From Pseudomonadota bacterium (GTDB lineage: Bacteria; Pseudomonadota; Alphaproteobacteria; Rhizobiales; Rhizobiaceae), in NCBI GenBank assembly GCA_023422735.1, contig JAFAGL010000129.1:1-11309 (forward strand): a stretch of DNA of 11,309 bases, read 5' to 3'. Below, piece by piece: positions 1 through 5,781 of this stretch; the first letter of the stretch is position 1; each line of letters opens with the position of its first letter. The notes below the pieces were generated by a model. The model was not told the DNA's origin and made no database searches. It saw nothing but the letters and a program-made list of their open reading frames with translations. Both the position numbers and the translations under genes were made by a program.

Positions 1-172
1 GACCGGACCAGTAACGACCGGCATAGCGGTCGAAAAGCTCCGGGTTCCAGGCTTCCAGGAGGTAAAGCAGCAGACCCGCTATGACGAGGATCCAGAGCCC
101 GACCAGAATGTGACCGAGAATACGAGCGCCAGTCCAAGGGCGTGGTGGAGCGTTGGGACGCTCCATGCTCAT
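1..172 (-). CDS. Second permease of a polar amino-acid ABC importer (HisM-like), partial
   Basis: Only the N-terminal ~57 residues are in the window; the gene continues past the left edge. Reading the minus strand from ATG at 172 gives a start MSMERPNAPPRPW, one strongly hydrophobic segment (about residues 20-37, ILVGLWILVIAGLLLYLL), then an aromatic and charged stretch ending in RYWSG. That is how many rhizobial HisM/ArtM-type permeases look just before the conserved permease core. It follows the first permease by 17 nt, so it is almost surely co-transcribed with it, and an ATPase should follow off the edge. The start is uncertain. An in-frame GTG at 193-191 would overlap the upstream stop as GTGA and add seven residues (MNAVPAE), and a second ATG lies two codons downstream at 166. 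None has a strong Shine-Dalgarno sequence. The role is inferred mostly from operon context, because the diagnostic EAA loop is outside the window. Confidence 0.78.
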   Translation of the reverse strand, partial: MSMERPNAPPRPWTGARILGHILVGLWILVIAGLLLYLLEAWNPELFDRYAGRYWSG

Positions 173-189
173 CTCGGCAGGAACCGCAT

Positions 190-903
190 TCACTTGCGCA
201 CCCCGCCTTTAGCTGCCCATTTCTCGATTGCGTTGAAAACAACCGACGAGAGCATTGCGAGCGCGAGGTAAAGAAGGCAAGCAAGACCGAAAAACAGAAA
301 TTGCTCCTTGGTCACACGCGCCGCGATACCCGCTTGACGCAGGATATCCGCGAGGCCGATCACCGAAACGAGCGCCGTATCCTTCAAAAGGATCAGCCAG
401 AGATTACCGAGGCCGGGCAAGGCAATGCGGATCAATTGCGGGAAAATCACCAGTCGCATGGTGCGGCTGTGGCTCAAGCCGACCGCATAAGCGCCTTCAT
501 ACTGGCCTTTGGGGATGACGCGGAAAGCGGCCAGAAAGACTTCACTCGCATAGGCTGAAAACATGATGCCCAGCGCGACCATTCCGGCGACGAAGGCATT
601 GATTTCGATTGCCGTGGTGCTGCCGAAAAATGCCGCGATCTGCTGAACGCCAATTTGCGCGCCGTAAAAGATCAGGAACAGCGTCAGAAGTTCGGGCAGT
701 CCACGGAAGATAGTGGTGTAGATATTTCCCGCCAGACGGAGAGAGGGCTCGCTCGATTGCTTCATCAAGGCGACGAAAAAGCCAAGCAGGAGGCCAAAGG
801 GCAGGGTGCATATCGCGAGCGCGACCGTGACGAGGACGCCGCTCGCAATATCGTCGCCCCAACCTTCGGGGCCGAAACTCAGCAGGCTCAGCGCTGAATC
901 CAT
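190..903 (-). CDS. First permease of a polar amino-acid ABC importer (HisQ/ArtQ-like)
   Basis: An inner-membrane permease subunit of a PAAT-family importer (histidine, or lysine/arginine/ornithine type), which forms the channel with the second permease downstream. From ATG at 903 it is 237 residues, normal for the family, with about five hydrophobic spans. The hallmark cytoplasmic EAA loop is at about residues 134-163: EGAYAVGLS, then IALPGLGN 20 residues on. FRGLPELLTLFLIFYG (66-81) and KDTALVSVIGLADIL (174-188) are also typical of HisQ/GltJ-type permeases. An alternative GTG start at 918 would add five residues. I prefer the ATG because a GGAT sits about 8 nt upstream and MDSALSLLSFGPEGW looks like a family N-terminus, but this is not decisive. 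It lies about 110 nt after the binding-protein gene on the same strand. The exact substrate cannot be read from this subunit. Confidence 0.9.
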   Translation of the reverse strand: MDSALSLLSFGPEGWGDDIASGVLVTVALAICTLPFGLLLGFFVALMKQSSEPSLRLAGNIYTTIFRGLPELLTLFLIFYGAQIGVQQIAAFFGSTTAIEINAFVAGMVALGIMFSAYASEVFLAAFRVIPKGQYEGAYAVGLSHSRTMRLVIFPQLIRIALPGLGNLWLILLKDTALVSVIGLADILRQAGIAARVTKEQFLFFGLACLLYLALAMLSSVVFNAIEKWAAKGGVRK

Positions 904-918
904 GAAGCGATCCGTCAC

Positions 919-1015
919 CCGTCATGAAGGGGCCGGACCGAAGCTCCGCACGGTGGCGATTCCCCGGTGACCGGCCATTATTGGTCTATGAGTTCAAAGC
1001 GAAAAGCGCGAGGCT
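919..1015 (-). other. Binding-protein to permease spacer with short inverted repeats
   Basis: This 97-nt gap separates the binding-protein stop from the first permease. On the minus strand it carries CCGG-TCA-CCGG (around 967-978) and, further on, CGGA/TCCG arms around 937-951. Gaps of this kind after the first gene of binding-protein operons often hold mRNA-stabilising hairpins that keep binding-protein expression above permease expression. That role is inference from known operons of this type; the stems here are short and no T tract follows. No ORF or convincing promoter is seen. Confidence 0.25.
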
Positions 1016-1780
1016 TCAGCCGCCAAACACATCGAACGGGAAGTATTTATCGTTCACTTCCTTGTATTTGCCGTTGTCGCGAATAGCCTTCAAGGCGGCG
1101 TTGAACTTGTCCGCGAGTTCGGTATCGCCCTTGCGCACTGCGATCGCGATCTTGTCGTCGGCGCTGACCGGATCGCCCTTGAACTCGCAGCAGCTGCCGT
1201 CGTCACCGTTGACGAAGCCATATTGCACGCCGAAATCGCCAAGAACGGAATCGACGCGGCCACTTTCCAGGTCGGCCCAGGCTTCAACCTGTGTCGGATA
1301 GGCTTTCACATCCGCATCCGGATAGGTCTTTTCGGCAAAGTCGGCAGCGATCGTGCCTTGCTGAACGCCGATCGTCGTGCCATCGGCTTCAGCCACCGTG
1401 AAGTCGCCGTCCTTGGGTGCCACGAACACCAGCGAATTGGTGTAATAAGGATCGGTGAAATCAACCTGCTGCTGGCGCTCGTCGGTGATCGACATGGATG
1501 CGACAATCGCATCGAAACGCTTGGCCTGCAGCGCCGGAATGATGCCGTCCCAATCCTGGGTGACGAATTCGCATTTCGCCTTCATTTCCTCGCACAGCGC
1601 GCGGGCGATATCGACGTCGAAACCTTCGAGTTCACCGGAAGCAGTGAGATTGTTGAACGGAGGGTAGGCGCCCTCGGTGCCGATGCGGATCGTGGTGTCC
1701 TGTGCCATCGCGGCCGAACCCATGGCGGCGACAAGAAGAGCAGCGGAAGTAGCGAGGCTGAAACGCTTGGACAAGGTCAT
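1016..1780 (-). CDS. Periplasmic amino-acid-binding protein of ABC importer (LAO/HisJ type, SBP_bac_3)
   Basis: A 254-residue extracytoplasmic binding protein that should deliver a polar, probably basic, amino acid to the permeases encoded next. Residues 1-26 are a clear Sec signal peptide (KR, hydrophobic core, then AMA before Gln27). The mature part has the family signatures: RIGTEGAYPPFN (32-43), GFDVDIARALCEEM (53-66), DWDGIIPALQAKRFDAI and SMSITDERQQQVDFTDPYY. By alignment from memory with HisJ/LAO proteins, Ser95, Ser97 and Arg102 match the ligand carboxylate contacts and Asp182 the ligand amino contact. Cys63 and Cys70 fit the conserved lobe-I disulfide. An extra adjacent Cys pair (197-198, GSCCEF) is present. 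The start ATG has a good Shine-Dalgarno (AGAGAGGA) 5-6 nt upstream. It is the first gene of the importer operon and is preceded by mobB on the same strand. The basic amino-acid specificity is inference from similarity. Confidence 0.93.
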   Translation of the reverse strand: MTLSKRFSLATSAALLVAAMGSAAMAQDTTIRIGTEGAYPPFNNLTASGELEGFDVDIARALCEEMKAKCEFVTQDWDGIIPALQAKRFDAIVASMSITDERQQQVDFTDPYYTNSLVFVAPKDGDFTVAEADGTTIGVQQGTIAADFAEKTYPDADVKAYPTQVEAWADLESGRVDSVLGDFGVQYGFVNGDDGSCCEFKGDPVSADDKIAIAVRKGDTELADKFNAALKAIRDNGKYKEVNDKYFPFDVFGG

Positions 1781-1848
1781 GAATGTTCCTCTCTGTATTT
1801 AAAGCAGGTGATTTTGGCACGATGCGCCATTCCCGCCTTCGTGGAGCA

Positions 1849-1878
1849 ATATTCCCATTGTTTTTGAAGTAAATGCAA
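1849..1878 (-). promoter_or_regulatory. Weak candidate sigma-70-type promoter for the ABC importer operon
   Basis: On the minus strand TTGCAT (1878-1873) and GAATAT (1854-1849) are separated by 18 nt in an A/T-rich patch of the mobB-to-binding-protein gap, about 70 nt before the binding-protein start. The -35 matches 4 of 6 consensus bases and the -10 only about 3 of 6, so this is suggestive only. The gap as a whole (1781-1891) has no ORF and no strong terminator after mobB, so read-through from the Moco cluster is possible. Confidence 0.2.
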
Positions 1879-1891
1879 CGTCGAAACGGTA

Positions 1892-2404
1892 TCAGCGCTT
1901 TGTCAGGTGGAGAGTTTCCACGATGAAGTCTGCGATCCTGGCCACATCGTCGAGATCGAACACCGGCAATCTTGTATCGTCAACGGGCGCATCAGACGCG
2001 ATGGCGACGATCTTCACGTCCTGCTTGGCAAGCATTTCCCGGCTTGCGCTCGCTTGTCGCCGCGTTTCGAGCTTGGGATGATCTCCGCGTTTGTAGCCCT
2101 CAACAAGCACCAGATCGCAAGGCGACAGGCGTTCGAGGATCGCATCCAAACTCGGCTCCGCGCCGTCGCGGCTTTCATGCATCAAGGCCCAGCGATGGGC
2201 AGAAACAACCGCGACTTCACGGGCACCGGCGGCACGATGGCGAAACGAGTCGGTTCCTGGAATATCGATGTCGAAATCATGATGCGCATGTTTGACCGTT
2301 GAAACGCTGTATCCACGTTCCGTAAGTGTCTGCACCAGACGTTCGGTCAGCGTCGTTTTTCCGGAATTCTTCCAGCCCGTGATGCCAAAAACACGTCGCG
2401 TCAT
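1892..2404 (-). CDS. mobB: Molybdopterin-guanine dinucleotide biosynthesis adaptor protein MobB
   Basis: A cytoplasmic GTP-binding accessory protein of molybdenum-cofactor synthesis. In E. coli, MobB binds GTP and assists MobA but is not essential. From ATG at 2404 it is 170 residues, the usual length. It shows a Walker A loop GITGWKNSGKTTL (7-19), the MobB-specific TVKHAHHDFDIDIPGTDS (36-53) followed by RHRAAGA, and a Walker-B-like LVLVEGYKRG (98-107) followed by HPKLE. The start is fixed by translational coupling: its ATG overlaps the mobA stop in an ATGA at 2404-2401. An in-frame start seven codons upstream would run into mobA and is unlikely. It is the last gene of the moaA - transporter - mobA - mobB cluster. 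Confidence 0.95.
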   Translation of the reverse strand: MTRRVFGITGWKNSGKTTLTERLVQTLTERGYSVSTVKHAHHDFDIDIPGTDSFRHRAAGAREVAVVSAHRWALMHESRDGAEPSLDAILERLSPCDLVLVEGYKRGDHPKLETRRQASASREMLAKQDVKIVAIASDAPVDDTRLPVFDLDDVARIADFIVETLHLTKR

Positions 2405-3009
2405 GGGTGCAGATCCGCGATCCATCGGGCTGTTGCAAGGTCGTCCGGCGTGTTAACGTTGAAAAACGGATCGACGGGCACAGCGGAAAAGTTGCGCGTT
2501 TCGTAACCCGCTTGGTCAAGAAACCGCATCATCTTTCGATCTGGCTCGCTTTCCAGATATGCCGCCAGTTGCGCATAAAGGCTCGTCGGCCAGAGTGCCA
2601 CTGTCGGATGAACACGTTCATTCGAACTGGCGACGACAAGACGCGTCAACTCCTTCGTACTTGCTCGCAGCTGTGCAATCAGATCGTGTGGTATGAAGGG
2701 TGTATCGCCCGCCACGGTTGCAATCGCCTGCGCATCTTTCTGACATGCGTATCTGAGCCCTGACAAAATGCCGGACAGCGGTCCTTCGCTGACGCCGCCT
2801 GCGTCCGGCAGCACTGTGACGCCGAACCGCGCGAAGCGCTCAGGGTTACCATTCGCGCTCAATGCCCAGCCGGAAACCTGAGGCTGCAAGCGGGCAACCA
2901 GTTCGTCGAGCAGCGTTCCTCCGTTAAGCGGCAATAAGGTCTTGTCGCCACCGCCCATGCGTTGCGCCTGGCCACCCGCAAGAACGATGCCGATGATCTT
3001 GTCATTCAT
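2401..3009 (-). CDS. mobA: Molybdenum cofactor guanylyltransferase MobA
   Basis: Transfers GMP from GTP to Mo-molybdopterin to make Mo-bis-MGD, the cofactor of DMSO-reductase-family enzymes such as nitrate reductase and formate dehydrogenase. It acts in the cytoplasm. It is 202 residues from ATG at 3009. The nucleotide-binding signature LAGGQAQRMGGGDKTLL is at 10-26, followed by SANGNPERF (51-59, the position of the E. coli NANR segment), GPLSGILSGL (76-85), AGDTPFIP (100-107, metal and GTP site), HPTVALW (134-140) and FFNVNTPDDL (182-191). A TTG three codons further up is possible but less likely; neither start has a strong Shine-Dalgarno. The gene begins 16 nt after the transporter stop and overlaps mobB by 4 nt, so all are probably on one mRNA. 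Confidence 0.95.
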   Translation of the reverse strand: MNDKIIGIVLAGGQAQRMGGGDKTLLPLNGGTLLDELVARLQPQVSGWALSANGNPERFARFGVTVLPDAGGVSEGPLSGILSGLRYACQKDAQAIATVAGDTPFIPHDLIAQLRASTKELTRLVVASSNERVHPTVALWPTSLYAQLAAYLESEPDRKMMRFLDQAGYETRNFSAVPVDPFFNVNTPDDLATARWIADLHP

Positions 3010-3025
3010 GCGCGGCAAGATGCCA

Positions 3026-3946
3026 TCAAAGGCCGTCCGGCGCCATGGCAGGGCCGGTGGCTTTCGTCGCCGGCTTTGTTTTCGAGATCTGGCGTTCTCG
3101 CCAAAGGGCGTAAATGCCGGAAAGAACGATAACCAGCGCGCCGACCATCATGGGTGGATCGGGATAAACATCGAAAACGAGGATCGTTAGGGCGATCGAC
3201 CACAGCAGCGCCGTATAACGGAATGGCGCCACCGCCGACATTTCGCCGGTGCGCACGGCGGTGGATGCAAACTGATAGCCGATCAGCACAGCGACACTTG
3301 CGATGCCGAGCACGGCTGTGTCTTGCGCGACCATCGGCTTCCAGCCCCCGAACGGGATCAACGCGATGGCGCCGCTGATCGTCACCGCGACCGAACTCAG
3401 AAAGGAAAGGGTGATCGACGGGATCGACTTTGGAACGCGAGATGTCGACAAATCGCGTACGGTACAAAGAACGACGGCCAGAAGCGTGAGCAGCGCATAG
3501 CTGTTGAAGCCTTCGAAACCCGGTCGCACGACGATCAGCACGCCGATGAAGCCGACAAGCACCGCAGACCAGCGGCGCCAGCCTACCGGCTCGTGCAGAA
3601 ACAACGCCGCGCCCATGGTGATCGCCAGCGGCAATGCCTGCATGATCGAGGTCGCATTTGCCAAAGGCAGATGCATGAGGCTGGTTAGAAAGGTGAATGT
3701 AGACAGGACTTCAGCCGCGACCCGAATGACGACGGAAGGTATCAGCACGCTGCGCAACGGGCGCCACGCGCCCTGTTGCCATATCAAAAAACCAACCAGC
3801 GTCGTGGCAAAGACCCCGCGAACCAGCATGATCTGCGCGGGACTGATATGGAGACCCGCAAGCTTGGTAAGCGCGTCGTTGAAGGTGAAGCCGGCCATGG
3901 CGATGACCATGAACAAGCTTCCCCGCATATTGGCTGAAAAAGGCAC
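3026..3946 (-). CDS. DMT-superfamily transporter with two EamA domains
   Basis: A 306-residue inner-membrane protein with about ten hydrophobic spans arranged as two EamA repeats (roughly residues 10-140 and 150-288). Typical features are FTFNDALTKLAG in the first span region, LVRGVFATTLVGFLIW, and MQALPLAITMGAALFLHEPVGWRRWSAVLVG, which has the helix-4/5 motif of the RhaT/YdcZ-like DMT group. Members move small metabolites, often as exporters; the substrate cannot be read from sequence. The start is GTG at 3946, supported by GGGA about 9 nt upstream. An in-frame ATG at 3928 lacks a ribosome site. It lies 96 nt after moaA and 16 nt before mobA, inside the Moco cluster, which may or may not be functional. 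The C-terminal tail (from about 290) is basic and Ala/Thr-rich. Confidence 0.88.
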   Translation of the reverse strand: MPFSANMRGSLFMVIAMAGFTFNDALTKLAGLHISPAQIMLVRGVFATTLVGFLIWQQGAWRPLRSVLIPSVVIRVAAEVLSTFTFLTSLMHLPLANATSIMQALPLAITMGAALFLHEPVGWRRWSAVLVGFIGVLIVVRPGFEGFNSYALLTLLAVVLCTVRDLSTSRVPKSIPSITLSFLSSVAVTISGAIALIPFGGWKPMVAQDTAVLGIASVAVLIGYQFASTAVRTGEMSAVAPFRYTALLWSIALTILVFDVYPDPPMMVGALVIVLSGIYALWRERQISKTKPATKATGPAMAPDGL

Positions 3947-4042
3947 TTCAGATTTCCCGTTCCGACCTGTCCTGTCTCAACACGAGGTGCAGTGCAAGCA
4001 GGGAGGGATGGTCCAGACCAAGAAAATCATGATAGCGACCGG
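3947..4042 (-). other. moaA to transporter spacer, no ORF
   Basis: A 96-nt same-strand gap. On the minus strand a weak stem ACCGG/CCGGT overlaps the moaA stop codon, and GGTC-TG-GACC (near 4012-4021) is a 10-nt palindrome. Neither is followed by a clear T run, and I see no convincing promoter. I would treat moaA and the genes below it as one transcription unit unless data show otherwise. Confidence 0.25.
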
Positions 4043-5101
4043 TCAGCCGCCGGTTACGCTCATATGACGGGCGACGGCTGGTCGGTTGCGGGTCCGGTCG
4101 ATAATGAAATCATGGCCCTTCGGTTTGCGGCCGATCGCCTCGTCGATCGCGTTGGAAAGCAGCTCATTGCCTTCTGATGCGCGCATCGGTTCGCGCAAAT
4201 CGGCAGCATCCTCCTGACCCAGGCACATGTAGAGCGTACCGGTACAGGTCAGGCGCACGCGGTTGCAGCTTTCGCAGAAGTTATGGGTCATCGGCGTGAT
4301 GAAGCCGAGCCGCCCTCCCGTTTCGGAAACCGAAACATAACGCGCAGGGCCGCCCGTCTTGTAGGCAAGGTCGGTAAAGGTAAACCTGTCTTCCATATCG
4401 GCGCGAAGTTTGCTCAAAGGCAGATACTGGTCGGTACGATCAGCGTCGATCTCACCCATAGGCATGGTTTCAATCACCGTCAGGTCCATCCCGCGTCCAT
4501 GCGCCCAGCGCATCAGATCGGGAATTTCCTGGTCATTGAAGTTCTTCAAGGCGACCGCATTGAGCTTGATATGCAAGCCCGCCTTTTGAGCAGCATCCAG
4601 ACCGGCCATGACACGGTCAATGTCGCCCCAGCGCGTGATTGTCCGAAATTTTTCAGGATCGAGCGTGTCGATTGACACATTGATGCGGCGCACCCCGCAA
4701 TCGGCCAGCTCTTGCGCATGTTTGGCGAGCTGTGAGCCGTTGGTGGTGATGGTCAGTTCATCCAGCGCACCGGAATCGAGATGGCGCGAAATCTGCCGCA
4801 CCAGATGCATGATATTCTTGCGCACCAGGGGCTCTCCACCTGTCAGGCGCAGTTTGCGAACACCCTTTTCGATGAAAACGCTGGTCAACCTGTCCAGTTC
4901 TTCCAGCGAAAGCAGATCCCGTTTGGGCAGAAAACTCATGTTTTCCGCCATGCAATAGGTGCAGCGGAAGTCGCACCGGTCGGTCACCGAAACCCGGAGA
5001 TAGGTGATTTCACGTCCAAACGGGTCGATCATCGGCGGGGCTGACATGGGTTGGAGTTCGTGTTCGCGTTGGAACAGGGATATAGGCGCGATCACGGTCA
5101 T
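4043..5101 (-). CDS. moaA: GTP 3',8-cyclase MoaA (radical SAM, molybdenum cofactor step 1)
   Basis: Converts GTP to 3',8-cyclo-GTP, which MoaC turns into cyclic pyranopterin monophosphate. This is the first committed step of Moco synthesis, in the cytoplasm. It is 352 residues from ATG at 5101. The radical SAM [4Fe-4S] motif CxxxCxxC is Cys43, Cys47, Cys50 (within VTDRCDFRCTYCMAE). The SAM-binding GGEP follows at 88-91. The C-terminal GTP-binding cluster is Cys276, Cys279 and Cys293 (FCESCNRVRLT, then YMCLG). The protein ends in the conserved Gly-Gly that is needed for activity in the family. The start is chosen because GGA lies 7 nt upstream of 5101. ATG at 5047 (MSAPPMIDPFG) has no ribosome site, and a TTG at 5140 would overlap the DUF971 ribosome site. 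It heads the Moco cluster and diverges from the DUF971 gene with only 48 nt between starts. Confidence 0.96.
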   Translation of the reverse strand: MTVIAPISLFQREHELQPMSAPPMIDPFGREITYLRVSVTDRCDFRCTYCMAENMSFLPKRDLLSLEELDRLTSVFIEKGVRKLRLTGGEPLVRKNIMHLVRQISRHLDSGALDELTITTNGSQLAKHAQELADCGVRRINVSIDTLDPEKFRTITRWGDIDRVMAGLDAAQKAGLHIKLNAVALKNFNDQEIPDLMRWAHGRGMDLTVIETMPMGEIDADRTDQYLPLSKLRADMEDRFTFTDLAYKTGGPARYVSVSETGGRLGFITPMTHNFCESCNRVRLTCTGTLYMCLGQEDAADLREPMRASEGNELLSNAIDEAIGRKPKGHDFIIDRTRNRPAVARHMSVTGG

Positions 5102-5138
5102 CGACAAATCCACTTTGCAGAAGCCGGTGTTCCGTGGC

Positions 5139-5144
5139 AAGGAG
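5139..5144 (+). promoter_or_regulatory. Ribosome binding site that fixes the DUF971 start
   Basis: A perfect AAGGAG lies 5 nt before ATG at 5150. It argues against longer in-frame starts back to about 5051, which would overlap the divergent moaA. Confidence 0.85.
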
Positions 5145-5149
5145 CAGCA

Positions 5150-5500
5150 ATGGCCACGCCTTCCGAACTGCGCGTTTCAAAAGACCGCAAAACCCTCACT
5201 GTCACCTTTCCCGCGCATCAGCCTTTCGTGATCGCAGCAGAACTCTTGCGTGTCACATCGCCGTCGGCGGAAGTGCAGGGGCATTCACCCGAGCAAAAAG
5301 TGACGGTGCCGGGCAAGCGCGACGTGGAAATCTCGCGCATAGAGCCGATCGGCAATTACGCGGTGCGCATCGTTTTCAGCGATGGCCACGATTCAGGTCT
5401 TTTTACTTGGGCGTACCTGCATACACTCGGTCATGAGAAGGACCAGAAATGGCAGGATTATCTTGATGAACTCTCCGCAAAAGGTTTGTCGCGCGGATAA
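5150..5500 (+). CDS. DUF971 / GBBH-like N-terminal domain protein
   Basis: A 116-residue cytoplasmic protein that consists of essentially one DUF971 domain (the gamma-butyrobetaine hydroxylase-like N-terminal domain). Landmarks are ELLRVTSPSAEVQGH (31-45), KVTVPGKRDVEISRIEPIGNYAVRI (residues 50-74) and the hallmark FSDGHDSGLFTWAYLHTLG (76-94). It has no signal peptide and no catalytic residues that I recognise. The same domain occurs at the C-terminus of the plant Fe-S carrier HCF101 and at the N-terminus of gamma-butyrobetaine hydroxylases; the function of the stand-alone form is not settled. The Shine-Dalgarno AAGGAG at 5139 fixes the start. It is divergent from moaA, an Fe-S enzyme, so an Fe-S-related role is a reasonable guess but no more. 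Confidence 0.9.
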   Translation: MATPSELRVSKDRKTLTVTFPAHQPFVIAAELLRVTSPSAEVQGHSPEQKVTVPGKRDVEISRIEPIGNYAVRIVFSDGHDSGLFTWAYLHTLGHEKDQKWQDYLDELSAKGLSRG

Positions 5501-5527
5501 ATCCCGCAATGGTTCCTCAATTACGGT

Positions 5528-5560
5528 GAGCCCGGCTGCATAGCGGGTGCAACCGGGCTC
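5528..5560. terminator. Strong hairpin between convergent genes, probable two-way terminator
   Basis: Arms 5528-5540 (GAGCCCGGCTGCA) and 5548-5560 (TGCAACCGGGCTC) pair over 13 positions with one mismatch around a 7-nt loop. It lies 28 nt after the DUF971 stop and 30 nt after the stop of the small minus-strand ORF, where a shared terminator would be expected. Neither side has a proper T tract, so termination efficiency is uncertain; it may instead be an mRNA 3'-end stabiliser. Confidence 0.55.
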
Positions 5561-5590
5561 AAACAGCATATTCGTTGGACCAGTGGCCGG

Positions 5591-5677
5591 TCAGAAGATC
5601 AGTTTCAACAGACCGATCACCACGGCGAGGCCGATAAGAAAGATAATAAGCGTAACGATGCCGATGCCCTTGAGCAT
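5591..5677 (-). CDS. Putative 28-residue single-span membrane peptide
   Basis: Minus-strand ATG at 5677 to TGA at 5593-5591 encodes 28 residues that start MLKGIGIVTLIIFLIG and end LLKLIF. Apart from Lys3 and Lys25 it is almost all Ile/Leu/Val/Gly/Phe, so it should form one transmembrane helix with lysines at each end. A good Shine-Dalgarno, GGAG at 5688-5685, is 7 nt upstream of the ATG, which is why I call a random hydrophobic ORF unlikely. It follows the L,D-transpeptidase on the same strand (104 nt after its stop, with a hairpin between) and is followed by the hairpin at 5528-5560. A TTGAGA lies upstream near 5720, but I see no good -10 element. I do not recognise a named family; the function is unknown. 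A role as a small regulator of an envelope protein is only an analogy with other bacterial small membrane proteins. Confidence 0.62.
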   Translation of the reverse strand: MLKGIGIVTLIIFLIGLAVVIGLLKLIF

Positions 5678-5736
5678 TTAAAATCTCCGATATGCGCGAA
5701 TGCGATGATCAGAAACGATCTCAAGGCACGGGTGTT

Positions 5737-5761
5737 CCAGGCGGCAAACAAATCCGCCTGG
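5737..5761 (-). terminator. Hairpin after the L,D-transpeptidase gene
   Basis: On the minus strand CCAGGCGG (5761-5754) and CCGCCTGG (5744-5737) form a perfect 8-bp stem with a 9-nt T-rich loop, 20 nt after the L,D-transpeptidase stop. No T run follows the stem, so it could be a weak terminator or a 3'-end processing or stability element. Confidence 0.45.
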
Positions 5762-5781
5762 GACCAGCGTGGTTCAGTGGT

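Noticed and set aside
1223..1867. A 214-codon plus-strand frame opposite the binding-protein gene
   Set aside because: Its composition is that of an antisense shadow, and it has no ribosome site or motif. The opposite strand encodes a fully convincing binding protein.
5102..5149. Molybdenum-cofactor riboswitch upstream of moaA
   Set aside because: Only 48 nt separate the moaA start from the DUF971 start, too short for the known Moco riboswitch aptamer, and no matching fold is visible.
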